Source of the DNA: Rheinheimera sp. A13L
GTDB taxonomy: Bacteria; Pseudomonadota; Gammaproteobacteria; Enterobacterales; Alteromonadaceae
NCBI RefSeq assembly: GCF_000217935.1
Contig: NZ_AFHI01000024.1
Coordinates: 1-56,048, forward strand
DNA length: 56,048 bases
Direction of reading: 5' to 3'
Position numbers and translations under genes: made by a program. Shown piece after piece: positions 6,249 through 15,386 of the stretch. Positions within the stretch are counted from its first letter, which is position 1; every line of letters begins with the position of its first letter. Under the pieces are notes generated by a model, which did not search any database, was not told where the DNA came from, and was given only the letters and a program-made list of their open reading frames with translations.

Positions 6249-7332
6249 GCTGTTCAGCATTCATATATCTGAACTCGACCCTGCTGGTGATATTACACAG
6301 TAACTCATAAGGAATAGTCTGGGCCTGCTCTGCAATTTCTTCGACCGGCAAATCAGTACCCCATAACAGCACTTCATCACCAATCTGCACATCGGCTTTG
6401 CCAATATCCACTGTGGTCATATCCATAGAGACACGCCCAACTATCGGATAACGCTCACCTTTAATCAGCACAGGGCAGCCATTGCCGGCCGCTCTTGGAT
6501 AACCATCGCCATAACCTACAGCCACTACAGCCAGGCGGGTATCTGTTGGCGCAATCCAGGTACCGCCGTACCCTACTTTGTCGCCTTGCTTCACGTCACG
6601 CACCGCAATCACGCTGCTGCTAAAGCTCATCACGGCTTTTAATTGATGTTGCTCTGCTCTGCCCCGCTCCATCGGCGAAACGCCGTACAAAGCCAATCCA
6701 GGCCGGATCCAGTGACCATGACTTTGAGGCCAGGCCAAAGTTCCTGCGGAATTTGCCAGACAATGCTCACCAGCCAAACCTTCAACTGTTTTAGCAAAGA
6801 GATCAATCTGCTGCTGAGTGCTATCCTGCGCCAGCTCATCGGCGCTGGCAAAATGAGTCATCAGCCGCATCGGCTGGATCACATTGGGGCTGTGGCACAA
6901 CTGCTGGTAGGCCTGTAGAAATTGCTCTGGCAATAAACCTAAGCGGTGCATACCACTGTCCATTTTCAGCCAGACATGGATGGGTGAATCCAGCTCTGCC
7001 GAAACTAAAGCCTCAACCTGACTTTCATGATGCACTACCACTTGTAAGTTGCTGGCGACGATCTGTGGTAATTCGTCTGCGTGAAAAAAACCTTCCAGCA
7101 GCACTATAGGTTTAACTATGCCACCGGCGCGCAGCATCAGCGCTTCGTCGATACGGGCTACACCAAAAGCGCTGGCGTCTTTTAGCTGTTCGGCCACTTT
7201 TAATAAACCATGACCATAAGCATTGGCTTTTAATACCGCCAGCACTTTGCTATTTGGCGCGGCAGCACGCACTTGTTGTAAATTATGCAGTAAGGCCGCT
7301 AAATCAATGCGGGCCTGTGGACGACGACTCAT
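6235..7332 (-). CDS. alr: Alanine racemase
   Basis: PLP enzyme that makes D-alanine for peptidoglycan, 365 residues, the usual length. K35 in VLAVLKANAYGHG binds PLP. The second catalytic residue is the Tyr of KVGYGGTW near residue 255, and the PLP phosphate loop is around GVSPMERG. The active-site motif VSMDMTTVD is present. The ATG overlaps the dnaB stop codon by one base (TAATG), so it is translationally coupled to dnaB. dnaB-alr order is the same as in E. coli. Confidence 0.97.
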   Translation of the reverse strand: MSRRPQARIDLAALLHNLQQVRAAAPNSKVLAVLKANAYGHGLLKVAEQLKDASAFGVARIDEALMLRAGGIVKPIVLLEGFFHADELPQIVASNLQVVVHHESQVEALVSAELDSPIHVWLKMDSGMHRLGLLPEQFLQAYQQLCHSPNVIQPMRLMTHFASADELAQDSTQQQIDLFAKTVEGLAGEHCLANSAGTLAWPQSHGHWIRPGLALYGVSPMERGRAEQHQLKAVMSFSSSVIAVRDVKQGDKVGYGGTWIAPTDTRLAVVAVGYGDGYPRAAGNGCPVLIKGERYPIVGRVSMDMTTVDIGKADVQIGDEVLLWGTDLPVEEIAEQAQTIPYELLCNITSRVEFRYMNAEQQKAD

Positions 7333-8723
7333 TAATACTCGTCCTCAAAACGGGCTGTACCGGCGTAATTATCAAAACGTGAATAGCGGCCATGGAAAGT
7401 CAGGCGAATACGACCTATAGGGCCGTTACGTTGTTTACCTATAATGACTTCGGCCGTGCCTTTATCCGGGCTGTCGTCGTGATACACCTCATCACGGTAG
7501 ATAAACATAATTAAGTCGGCATCCTGCTCGATAGAACCGGATTCACGTAAGTCAGAGTTCACCGGGCGCTTGTCGGCTCGTTGTTCCAAACTACGGTTAA
7601 GCTGCGATAAGGCAACGACCGGCACTTTTAACTCTTTGGCGAGAGCTTTTAATGAACGCGAAATTTCGGCGATTTCTAAAGTACGGTTTTCCGATAAACC
7701 CGGTACTGTCATCAGCTGCAGATAGTCGACCATGATCATGCTCAGGCCACCATGTTCACGTGCTACACGACGGGCACGGGAGCGCACTTCAGTCGGTGTT
7801 AAACCTGAAGCATCATCGATATACATTTTGCCTTTGCTGTTCAGAAGTTCGATGGCGGAGGATAAACGCGCCCAATCTTCATCATCCAGCTGGCCTGTCC
7901 GCACTTTGGTTTGGTCAATACGGCCTAAAGATGCCAGCATCCTCATCATAATTTGTTCGGACGGCATCTCTAAGCTGAAAATAAGCACCGGCTTATCGCT
8001 GGTAATAGCGGCGTGTTCACACAAGTTCATCGCAAAAGTGGTTTTACCCATAGAAGGACGGGCCGCAACAATAATAAGATCCGACGGCTGCATACCATTG
8101 GTCATTTTATCCAGATCCATATAACCCGTGGAGACACCAGTTAAACCACCAGCGCTTGGGTTACGGAACAGCTCATCTATTTTATCTATGGTTTTCGACA
8201 AAATGCTGTTGATAGGCTCAGGGCCTTCATTGGAATTGGCGCGCTGTTCTGCAATTTTAAAGACTTTGGTTTCTGCAAAGTCCAGAAGCTCGGCACTGTT
8301 GCGGCCTTGTGGGTCGTAACCTGCATCAGCAATATCGTGCGCTACAGAAATCATATCCCGAACCACAGCACGTTCACGCACTATGTCGGCATAGGCCAGA
8401 ATATTGGCCGCACTGGGAGTGTTTTTGGCAATTTCGCCTAAATAGGCAAAACCACCAACGTCGGCTAATTGCTGGCTGCGTTCTAAAGTTTCAGAAACGG
8501 TAATTAAGTCGATAGGCTGGTTGGCTTCAGCCACCCGTGACATCGCAGAGAAAATAAAGCGGTGTGAACGTAAATAGAAGTCGTGCTCAACCACTTTTTC
8601 CGAGACCTTGTCCCAGGCATCGTTGTCCAGCATTAAGCCGCCTAAGACGGATTGCTCAGCTTCAATGGAATGTGGCGGCATTTTTACCGCTGCGACTTGT
8701 TTATCTCTTTGCTTATTGTCCAT
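7332..8723 (-). CDS. dnaB: Replicative DNA helicase DnaB
   Basis: Hexameric 5'-3' helicase at the replication fork, 463 residues. The N-terminal domain (residues 15-120) begins PPHSIEAEQSVLGGLM. The RecA-like domain has Walker A ARPSMGKTTFAMN with K227, the catalytic Glu in FSLEMPSEQ, Walker B MIMVDYLQLM, the SQLNRSLEQR segment and the arginine finger region near the C-terminus. No intein is present. The gene starts with ATG, and 190 bases of intergenic sequence precede it. It forms an operon with alr. Confidence 0.98.
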   Translation of the reverse strand: MDNKQRDKQVAAVKMPPHSIEAEQSVLGGLMLDNDAWDKVSEKVVEHDFYLRSHRFIFSAMSRVAEANQPIDLITVSETLERSQQLADVGGFAYLGEIAKNTPSAANILAYADIVRERAVVRDMISVAHDIADAGYDPQGRNSAELLDFAETKVFKIAEQRANSNEGPEPINSILSKTIDKIDELFRNPSAGGLTGVSTGYMDLDKMTNGMQPSDLIIVAARPSMGKTTFAMNLCEHAAITSDKPVLIFSLEMPSEQIMMRMLASLGRIDQTKVRTGQLDDEDWARLSSAIELLNSKGKMYIDDASGLTPTEVRSRARRVAREHGGLSMIMVDYLQLMTVPGLSENRTLEIAEISRSLKALAKELKVPVVALSQLNRSLEQRADKRPVNSDLRESGSIEQDADLIMFIYRDEVYHDDSPDKGTAEVIIGKQRNGPIGRIRLTFHGRYSRFDNYAGTARFEDEY

Positions 8724-8882
8724 AACACCAGAAATTCTAGAAATTGCGCGACAGGTTTATATAGCTTAGATACAGCACCTGCATGGGAGCGATAGCCTAC
8801 CATTAAAGCATGCTTAAAGGCTTGGAAAAATCAGTAAAGCGGAATTTTTTTAACGTAAAACGAAGGCAAAACGGGGGAAGGA

Positions 8883-8908
8883 TTGGGCACACAAATTTGT
8901 GTGCCCAA
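8883..8908. repeat. 26-bp perfect palindrome after rplI
   Basis: TTGGGCACACAAA is followed immediately by its reverse complement. It lies nine bases after the rplI stop on the minus strand. As RNA it would fold into a strong hairpin, but there is no U-tract, so it is either a weak terminator or a 3'-end stabiliser. Confidence 0.6.
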
Positions 8909-8916
8909 AAGGCTTA

Positions 8917-9369
8917 TTAAGCCTCAGCAACCACTACTACTTTGATAGTAGTTGTTACTTCTGCGTGTAACTGCAGCGCGATGTCGAATTCGCCAGTTTC
9001 ACGGATAGTACCGTTAGGTAACTTCACTTCTGCTTTCGTTACTGCAACACCTGCAGCAGTGATAGCATCAGCAATATCACGTGTACCAACTGAACCGAAC
9101 AATTTGCCTTCGTCACCAGCTTTAGAAGCTAAAGTCACTTCAGCCAGAGCAGCGATTTTCTCAGCACGAGCTTGAGAAGTTGCTAAAGTTTCAGCCAGTT
9201 TGGCTTCTAACTCAGCACGACGCTGTTCAAATTTTTCGATGTTAGCTTTGGTCGCTGGAACTGCTTTTCCCTGTGGGAATAAGAAGTTACGAGCATAACC
9301 AGATTTAACAGTTACGTTGTCGCCTAAACCACCAAGGTTAGCGACTTTGTCCAACAGAATAATTTCCAT
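8917..9369 (-). CDS. rplI: 50S ribosomal protein bL9
   Basis: 150-residue ribosomal protein that binds 23S rRNA at the base of the L1 stalk. The N-terminal domain starts [19 protein letters not shown] and has [18 protein letters not shown] long linking helix is rich in Ala, Glu and Arg, and the C-terminal domain contains [15 protein letters not shown]. It is the last gene of rpsF-priB-rpsR-rplI, the usual order. Confidence 0.98.
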   Translation of the reverse strand: MEIILLDKVANLGGLGDNVTVKSGYARNFLFPQGKAVPATKANIEKFEQRRAELEAKLAETLATSQARAEKIAALAEVTLASKAGDEGKLFGSVGTRDIADAITAAGVAVTKAEVKLPNGTIRETGEFDIALQLHAEVTTTIKVVVVAEA

Positions 9370-9408
9370 TGTAATACCCTCTCTGTATACGGTTTAACCA
9401 GTCGCTGC

Positions 9409-9636
9409 TTAGCTGTGTGAATCGCTGTATGGTAACAAGGCCAGGTAGCGTGCGCGTTTGATAGCGCGAGCTAATTGACGTTGATACTTAGCGCTGGTAC
9501 CAGTGATACGGCTTGGGACAATTTTGCCACTTTCAGTGACATAATTTTTTAACGTAGCTGTATCTTTGTAATCGATCTCAATCACGCCTTCTGCAGAGAA
9601 ACGGCAGAATTTACGGCGACGGAAATAACGAGCCAT
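9409..9636 (-). CDS. rpsR: 30S ribosomal protein bS18
   Basis: 75-residue small-subunit protein. It begins [17 protein letters not shown] and contains [19 protein letters not shown] and the arginine-rich helix [18 protein letters not shown], almost the same as E. coli S18. It pairs with S6 on 16S rRNA. Transcribed with rpsF and priB, with AGGAGAAGTTTC before the ATG. Confidence 0.98.
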   Translation of the reverse strand: MARYFRRRKFCRFSAEGVIEIDYKDTATLKNYVTESGKIVPSRITGTSAKYQRQLARAIKRARYLALLPYSDSHS

Positions 9637-9646
9637 GAAACTTCTC

Positions 9647-9952
9647 CTAACTTAATATTTCAATCTGTTGGGCATGCAGCACCAGTTTAGACTGACCGCT
9701 GCGGCTCTGATGCCGGTTTAAAAAACCTGTCACCCGAACTTTGTTTCCCAGTTTCAAATTGTGAGTTTGTTGCGTCAACCCGGTTCCTGCACAGACTACT
9801 TGTAATCTGACATAAACCTGACGGTTAAAACCGGCTTCCTGCTGCACTGATTGGTGCTCAATCACTAAATAACTGTGAGGAATACCGGCCGGACTTTCGC
9901 TGTGGTCAACCTGACGGCATATAGTGCCAGTCACGACCAGGCTATTGTCCAT
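9647..9952 (-). CDS. priB: Primosomal replication protein N, PriB
   Basis: Single-stranded DNA-binding protein of the PriA-dependent restart primosome, 101 residues from the ATG at 9952. It is a single OB fold: [11 protein letters not shown], then the family segment [23 protein letters not shown], and the end [12 protein letters not shown]. The alternative TTG at 9958 adds two residues and would begin one base after the rpsF stop. Its place between rpsF and rpsR is the normal position in gammaproteobacteria. Confidence 0.95.
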   Translation of the reverse strand: MDNSLVVTGTICRQVDHSESPAGIPHSYLVIEHQSVQQEAGFNRQVYVRLQVVCAGTGLTQQTHNLKLGNKVRVTGFLNRHQSRSGQSKLVLHAQQIEILS

Positions 9953-9959
9953 CTGCAAA

Positions 9960-10337
9960 TTACTCGTCGTTTGCTACCAGCTCATCTGAATCACGAGGAG
10001 CACGGTCACGACGTTCGTCACGTACCTTGGCCATTGGTGATGGCTCAGTCACGGCAGTGTTAGTGCGCATGATCAGGTTACGCAATACAGCGTCGTTGAA
10101 GCGGAAGTTAGTTTCCAGCTCGTCAATTACTGCCTGTGGCGCTTCTACGTTCATCAGAACATAGTGAGCTTTGTGCAGCTTTTCGATTGGATAAGCTAAT
10201 TGACGACGGCCCCAGTCTTCTAAGCGGTGAATTGAACCACCAGCTTCTTTGATCGCGCCAGTGTAACGCTCGATCATTCCTGGAACTTGTTCACTTTGAT
10301 CTGGGTGAACCATAAACACGATTTCGTAATGACGCAT
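9960..10337 (-). CDS. rpsF: 30S ribosomal protein bS6
   Basis: 125-residue ribosomal protein that binds the central domain of 16S rRNA as a dimer with S18. It begins [20 protein letters not shown] and has [27 protein letters not shown] and a C-terminal tail rich in Asp, Glu and Arg ending VANDE. That acidic end is the target of RimK glutamylation in E. coli. First gene of its operon, with AAGGAGCTACA before the ATG. Confidence 0.98.
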   Translation of the reverse strand: MRHYEIVFMVHPDQSEQVPGMIERYTGAIKEAGGSIHRLEDWGRRQLAYPIEKLHKAHYVLMNVEAPQAVIDELETNFRFNDAVLRNLIMRTNTAVTEPSPMAKVRDERRDRAPRDSDELVANDE

Positions 10338-10370
10338 TGTAGCTCCTTACGGTTAGTTAGCCTCGGGTGA

Positions 10371-10418
10371 GCTCGACCAGACTCGCATAGAGGCAAGGAA
10401 CGTTCTGGATGGTCGAAG
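10371..10418 (-). promoter_or_regulatory. Candidate rpsF leader RNA structure
   Basis: The untranslated leader before rpsF can form a stem between 10373-10379 and 10410-10416 (7 bp). Part of the same bases can pair instead as CCAGA (10377-10381) with TCTGG (10404-10408). S6:S18 binds its own mRNA leader in many bacteria; whether this is that structure needs covariation analysis. Confidence 0.35.
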
Positions 10419-10570
10419 GGGCGGTATTCTAGGGGTTTCTTGCTGTTAAAACAAGCTACAGAACAGATTTTTATTAGCGCTGCCCTTAGTCTGGTTGCAC
10501 TTTGTTGCTATTTAGGCAAAAAGCCCCCATAACCTTTGCAACTGAGCAAAAAACAAACAGGAATAAAGTC

Positions 10571-11935
10571 ATGGTTTTCAGAACTGAACGCGACAGTATG
10601 GGGGACGTAAAACTACCGGCAGAGGCTTTGTATCAGGCACAAACGCAGCGGGCTTTGGATAATTTTCAAATCAGTCAGTTGACTATGCCTCCGGCTTTTA
10701 TTAAAGCCGTGCTTCGAGTTAAACAAGCAGCTGCTGCCGCTAATCTTGAGTTGGAGTTACTGCAACCAGAAATTGCTTCGGCCATTAGTTCTGCTGCAGA
10801 GCAACAACTGCTCAAGCTGGATATGGCGCACTACCCTATCGACCTGTTTCAGACGGGCTCTGGCACCAGCACCAATATGAATGTCAATGAAGTGCTGGCG
10901 ACTTTAGCCAGTAAAAGTTCAGGCCTTAACATCAGCCCTAACGATCATATTAATCTGGGCCAAAGCAGCAATGATGTGATCCCAACAGCTATTCATTTAA
11001 GTGCAGCTGTTGCCAACCATCAGTTAATTGAGACACTCACCAAACTGGAAGCTGTCATAACCACTAAAGCTCAGGCAATTGGTCATATTGTCAAAACAGG
11101 CCGTACTCATTTAATGGATGCGATGCCTGTGACTTTTGCTCAGGTGCTATCCGGCTGGCAGGCCCAAATTGCCCATGCCCGGCAGCAACTGGAGTTTGCA
11201 CAGCAGCAGGTATTAGCATTAGCTCAGGGCGGCACAGCTGTGGGTACTGGTATTAATGCCCATCCGGATTTTGCTGCTTTGTTTTGCCAGAAGCTAAGTA
11301 GCCAGACAGGTTTAAAATTTAAACCCAGCTCTAATTTCTTTTTCAGTTTAGGCTCGCAAGACTCTATTGTTGCTTTATCAGGCGCCACCAAAGTGTTGGC
11401 TGTGGCTTTACTAAAAATAGCCAATGACTTGCGCTGGATGAACTCTGGCCCGTTGGCAGGTTTAGGCGAAATAGCATTGCCTGCTTTGCAGCCTGGTTCT
11501 TCCATTATGCCGGGCAAAGTCAATCCGGTTATCCCTGAAGCTGTGGCCATGGTGGCCGCTCAGGTGATAGGCAACGATGCCACTATTACAGTGGCTGGCC
11601 AGTCCGGTAACTTTGAGCTGAATGTGATGTTGCCCGTCATAGCCCATAACATCTTACAAAACCTCGAGCTGTTAAGTTCGGCAAGCTCTGCTTTAGGTGA
11701 AGAGGCCATAGCAGGTTTTACAGTGCAAAAAGACAAGATAGACGAAGCCTTGTCGCGTAACCCTATTCTGGTGACGGCACTCAATCCATTAATTGGTTAT
11801 TTAAAAGCAGCGGAGATTGCAAAGCAGGCTTATAAAGAAAAGCGGCCTGTGATTGATGTGGCAATAGAACAAACCAGTTACAGCAGAGCAGAGTTAGAAA
11901 AGTTATTGGACCCGGCCTTGCTTAGCAAGGGTTAG
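10571..11935 (+). CDS. fumC: Class II fumarate hydratase
   Basis: Iron-independent, oxygen-stable fumarase of the TCA cycle (fumarate to L-malate), 454 residues from the ATG at 10571, which has AGGA upstream. The start fits the family N-terminus (FRTERDSMGDVKLP). Superfamily signatures are QTGSGTSTNMNVNEV, the substrate site GRTHLMDAMPVTF, and GSSIMPGKVNPVIPE with the flexible catalytic loop. The end NPLIGYLKAAEIAKQA is FumC-like. It is a single gene with a weak inverted repeat after it. Aspartase shares the fold, but these motifs and the ends fit fumarase better. Confidence 0.95.
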   Translation: MVFRTERDSMGDVKLPAEALYQAQTQRALDNFQISQLTMPPAFIKAVLRVKQAAAAANLELELLQPEIASAISSAAEQQLLKLDMAHYPIDLFQTGSGTSTNMNVNEVLATLASKSSGLNISPNDHINLGQSSNDVIPTAIHLSAAVANHQLIETLTKLEAVITTKAQAIGHIVKTGRTHLMDAMPVTFAQVLSGWQAQIAHARQQLEFAQQQVLALAQGGTAVGTGINAHPDFAALFCQKLSSQTGLKFKPSSNFFFSLGSQDSIVALSGATKVLAVALLKIANDLRWMNSGPLAGLGEIALPALQPGSSIMPGKVNPVIPEAVAMVAAQVIGNDATITVAGQSGNFELNVMLPVIAHNILQNLELLSSASSALGEEAIAGFTVQKDKIDEALSRNPILVTALNPLIGYLKAAEIAKQAYKEKRPVIDVAIEQTSYSRAELEKLLDPALLSKG

Positions 11936-11941
11936 AAGGCT

Positions 11942-11968
11942 TGGGGTCTGGCCACAAGGCTGACCCCA
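11942..11968. terminator. Stem-loop between fumC and rlmB
   Basis: TGGGGTC pairs with GACCCCA, with inner GCC/GGC pairs, between two converging genes. There is no clear T-run on either side, so termination efficiency is uncertain. Confidence 0.4.
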
Positions 11969-11976
11969 TAACCGGA

Positions 11977-12711
11977 TTACTGGCGCTGACGCACTGCTTC
12001 AAATAAGCAGATACCGGTCGCTACCGATACGTTTAAGCTGGAGACTGAACCAAACATCGGGATCTTCATCAGCGAATCACAGAGCTCGCGGGTCAGACGA
12101 CGTAACCCATCACCTTCAGCACCTAAAGCTATAGCCAAAGGGCCATTGAGTTTCGTTTGATATATAGTGGTGTCAGTTTCACCTGCAGCCCCTACCACCC
12201 AAATACCAGCGTCTTTTAACTCACGAATAGTGCGGGCTAAGTTCGTCACCGTAATAAAAGGCACCACTTCTGCTGCACCACAAGCCACTTTACGCACCAC
12301 AGGTGTGACTTTGACTGAACGGTCTTTTGCTGCAACCACAGCATGCACACCGGCAGCGTCGGCACTTCGTAAAATAGCGCCTAAGTTATGCGGGTCGGTA
12401 ATGCCATCTAAAATCAGAATAAAAGGGCTAGATTGCTCAGAAATAATACGGGCTAAATCCTGCTCGTTACCTGATTGCTGAGCTCGGGCTCTCGCTACCA
12501 CGCCCTGATGCTGTGCACCATTCACCTTTTCATCCAAAGCTCTGCGGTTGCAGTACTGCACTGACACGCCAAAATCACGGGCGAATTTCAGCAGCGGCTG
12601 TAAACGCTGATCGTCTTTGTCTTTTAAGATAAAAAGTTCAAGAACATCTTCCGGCGCACGTTCAAATAACGCACTTACCGCATGAATACCAAATACAAAA
12701 TCTGCGCTCAT
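11977..12711 (-). CDS. rlmB: 23S rRNA (guanosine(2251)-2'-O)-methyltransferase RlmB
   Basis: SpoU/TrmH-type (SPOUT) methyltransferase acting on G2251 in the peptidyl-transferase P-loop. The 244-residue protein starts at the ATG 12711, with AAAGAGG upstream, matching the E. coli N-terminus (DFVFGIHAVSALFERAPED). The N-terminal substrate-binding domain ends near residue 85. The catalytic domain has ILDGITDPHNLGAILRSADA, VACGAAEVVPFITVTNLAR, and the knot motifs ALGAEGDGLRRLTRELCD and IPMFGSVSSLNVSVATGICLFE. It follows rnr as in E. coli, but a 130-bp repeat element separates the two. Confidence 0.97.
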   Translation of the reverse strand: MSADFVFGIHAVSALFERAPEDVLELFILKDKDDQRLQPLLKFARDFGVSVQYCNRRALDEKVNGAQHQGVVARARAQQSGNEQDLARIISEQSSPFILILDGITDPHNLGAILRSADAAGVHAVVAAKDRSVKVTPVVRKVACGAAEVVPFITVTNLARTIRELKDAGIWVVGAAGETDTTIYQTKLNGPLAIALGAEGDGLRRLTRELCDSLMKIPMFGSVSSLNVSVATGICLFEAVRQRQ

Positions 12712-12733
12712 CGCAACCTCTTTGAAAATGACC

Positions 12734-12754
12734 GAGCCCGGTAACACCGGGCTC
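12734..12754 (-). terminator. GC-rich stem-loop in front of rlmB
   Basis: A perfect 9-bp stem (12734-12742 with 12746-12754) with a three-base loop lies 23 bases before the rlmB start. On the minus strand it is followed by GGTCATTTTC, not a full U-tract. It could be a leaky rnr terminator that sets the rlmB level. Confidence 0.4.
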
Positions 12755-12768
12755 AGTTTAACTAGCGT

Positions 12769-12898
12769 CTATACCCTTCTTACTTGAAGCCGCAGCTTTG
12801 TTGACTGCGGTATCTCGCCCCAATCACATAGGAAAACTATGCTCTTGGGGTCTCGAACGCTTGTCGCCGCGCTGCAACTCCAATTAATTTGGGTATAG
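12769..12898. repeat. MITE-like palindromic element, copy A
   Basis: A 130-bp element with perfect 8-bp terminal inverted repeats CTATACCC/GGGTATAG. The next bases of each end are imperfectly complementary (GCAGC/GCTGC region). Inside is a central hairpin (CCCCAA-N3-CATAG with CTATG-N3-TTGGGG, 12818-12850) and a side hairpin CCGCAG/CTGCGG. Related copies lie at 27686 and 55926. It separates rnr from rlmB. No target duplication is obvious. Confidence 0.75.
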
Positions 12899-12923
12899 TG
12901 TAGCAAAAACACTGACCTGGCTG

Positions 12924-15329
12924 TTACTTACGCTTACGTGGCGCTTTGCCAGGACGTGGACCAGCCGGGCTTTTGGCCGCAGGTTTACCAGTAGCTGGTT
13001 TTTTCGCTGCAGGCTTTTTATCACCAGCTTTAACCGAAGCTGCTTTACCGGCACCGGCTTTACGGGCACCTTTTTTACGCATCGAGGCTTTTTCTTCCGC
13101 AGGTGTCATCGCCGCTTTTTTACTGGCGCTGACTTTGCGATTCGAGGTTGTGCGTTTTTCCATGCCCACTATGCCTAAATCAATTTTGCGCGCTTCCAGA
13201 TTGACCGCCAGCACTTTGACTTCAATCAGGTCACCCATACGGTATTGCACATTGCTGTGCTCGCCTTTCAGCACCTGACGTTCGGTATCAAAGTGGTAAT
13301 AATCGTTTTGCAACGAGGTGACATGCACCAGACCTTCAATATACAAGTCGCTGATCCGGACAAACAAACCAAAGTTAGTGACGGTAGACACCACACCTTT
13401 AAAGCTGTCGCCTATGTGATCCTGCATATACTCACATTTCAGCCAGTCCGCTACTTCACGGGTCGCATCGTCAGCACGGCGTTCTGTCATCGAACATTGT
13501 TCACCCAAAGGATGAATTTGTTTTTCAGTGTAGCCTTTAGGCCCTGTCACTTTCTGACCCTGAGTTTGCAAAATGGCTTTAATAGCACGGTGCAATACCA
13601 GATCCGGATAACGACGAATAGGCGAGGTAAAGTGCGCATACGCTTCTAACGCCAGACCAAAGTGACCTAAGTTGTCGCCCTGATACACCGCCTGCTTCAT
13701 TGAACGCAGCATCGTAGTTTCAATCAGCTCTTTATCCGGTCTGTCCTGCAGTTTTTGCAAAGTCAGCATCAGATCCAAAGGCGTGGGTTCCACCGGCAGA
13801 TTGGCTTCAATACCTAATTCGGCAAGGAAACGTCTGAAGTTGGCAAACCGATCCGCATCCGGGCGCTCATGCACACGGAACAAAGCAAAAGCTTCATGTT
13901 TTTCAATCAGCTTCGCCGCTGAAACGTTGGCTAAAATCATACATTCTTCAATGATCTTATGCGCTTCGTTGCGGTGAATTGGCACTATCTGTTCAATTTT
14001 ACGATGGCTGTTAAAGATAAAACGGGTTTCGACCGTTTCAAATTCAATAGCGCCCCGTTCGGCCCGTACTTTCGCCATTTGTTTATACAGCGAATACAGG
14101 TTATCAATATTGGTTAAGTTGGCTTCGTATTGCTGACGCAACTTCGGCTCGCCTTCTAAAATGGCGTGCACTTTGTTGTACGTCAGACGGGCACTGGAGT
14201 GCATCACAGCTTCATAAAACTGGTAACCATCCAGTTTACCTTGTTTGCTGATATGCATTTCAGCGACAAAACAAAGTCGGTCTGTATGCGGATTCAGTGA
14301 ACATAAACCGTTGGATAACACTTCAGGCAGCATAGGGACTACGTGATCCGGGAAATACACCGAGTTACCACGTTCCAGCGCTTCTTTATCCAGCGGAGTA
14401 TCCGGCAGTACATAAGCGCTGACATCAGCAATGGCTACCCATAAATGCCAGCCACCATCGGCTTTACGTTCACAGTACACTGCATCGTCGAAGTCGCGGG
14501 CATCTTCACCATCTATGGTGATTAAGCCCAGTTGCGTCAGATCCACCCGGCCAGCTTTAGCTTCCATCGGTACTTCAGCACCATAACCAGCTACCTGCTG
14601 TTCAACAGCCTGAGAGAACTCGTGTGGGATCTGGTGGTTACGAATAGCGATTTCGATTTCCATACCAGGCGCCATATGTTCGCCCAGCACTTCAATCACT
14701 TTACCTACCGCATTGACTCTTTTGCTTGGACGCTGGCTGATTTCAACCAGTACCACCTGACCATGACGCGCTGCGCCTTCTTCACCTGGAGGTATCACTA
14801 TGTCCTGGCTCAAACGTGGATCGTCTGGTACCACAACACCTAAAGCAAAATCTTTAAAGTAACGGCCTACTATAGGTTCATTACGGGCTTCTAAAATGCG
14901 GACTATACGGGCTTCCACTTTGTCGCGGCTGGCAAAATCACTTTTTGATGCCAGCACCACGTCGCCATGCAGCAGACGTTTCATTTCAAAGTTAGGAATA
15001 AACCAGTCAGGACCACCTTGTTCCAGCTTTAAGAAGCCAAAACCATCACGGTGACCTAATACAGTACCTTTGACTAAATCCAGGTCGTCGACCAGACCAT
15101 AACGTTTGCTTTTGTTAAACAGCAACTGGCCGTCACGTTCCATGGCGCGCAGACGTTTTTTCAGCGCAAACATAGCTTCATCGTCTGTCAGCTTTAATTC
15201 AGCGGCCAACTCTTCAAAGTAGGCAGGTTGTTGCCGCTGCTTTAAGTGTTCGAGGATAAATTCCCGACTAGGGATGGGGTTTTCATATTTTTCTTGCTCA
15301 CGCGCAAGATGCGGATCTTTGACCGTCAT
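12924..15329 (-). CDS. rnr: Ribonuclease R
   Basis: 3'-5' exoribonuclease of the RNase II/R family, 801 residues, that degrades structured RNA. The order is an N-terminal winged-helix region (residues 25-90, SREFILEHLKQR...), two cold-shock domains (to about residue 240), the RNB catalytic domain with the metal-binding Asp cluster in TIDGEDARDFDDAVYCE, the S1 domain (GDSFKGVVSTVTNFGLFVR), and a Lys/Ala/Pro-rich basic tail of about 80 residues. The tail is low-complexity and is expected in RNase R but not RNase II. Order purA-motX-rnr-rlmB agrees with Vibrio. Confidence 0.97.
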   Translation of the reverse strand: MTVKDPHLAREQEKYENPIPSREFILEHLKQRQQPAYFEELAAELKLTDDEAMFALKKRLRAMERDGQLLFNKSKRYGLVDDLDLVKGTVLGHRDGFGFLKLEQGGPDWFIPNFEMKRLLHGDVVLASKSDFASRDKVEARIVRILEARNEPIVGRYFKDFALGVVVPDDPRLSQDIVIPPGEEGAARHGQVVLVEISQRPSKRVNAVGKVIEVLGEHMAPGMEIEIAIRNHQIPHEFSQAVEQQVAGYGAEVPMEAKAGRVDLTQLGLITIDGEDARDFDDAVYCERKADGGWHLWVAIADVSAYVLPDTPLDKEALERGNSVYFPDHVVPMLPEVLSNGLCSLNPHTDRLCFVAEMHISKQGKLDGYQFYEAVMHSSARLTYNKVHAILEGEPKLRQQYEANLTNIDNLYSLYKQMAKVRAERGAIEFETVETRFIFNSHRKIEQIVPIHRNEAHKIIEECMILANVSAAKLIEKHEAFALFRVHERPDADRFANFRRFLAELGIEANLPVEPTPLDLMLTLQKLQDRPDKELIETTMLRSMKQAVYQGDNLGHFGLALEAYAHFTSPIRRYPDLVLHRAIKAILQTQGQKVTGPKGYTEKQIHPLGEQCSMTERRADDATREVADWLKCEYMQDHIGDSFKGVVSTVTNFGLFVRISDLYIEGLVHVTSLQNDYYHFDTERQVLKGEHSNVQYRMGDLIEVKVLAVNLEARKIDLGIVGMEKRTTSNRKVSASKKAAMTPAEEKASMRKKGARKAGAGKAASVKAGDKKPAAKKPATGKPAAKSPAGPRPGKAPRKRK

Positions 15330-15386
15330 GTTTTCTCTTTTTCACTAATTCAGCCTGCAGTGTAGCAGTCGCAGGTGAATTTTTCA

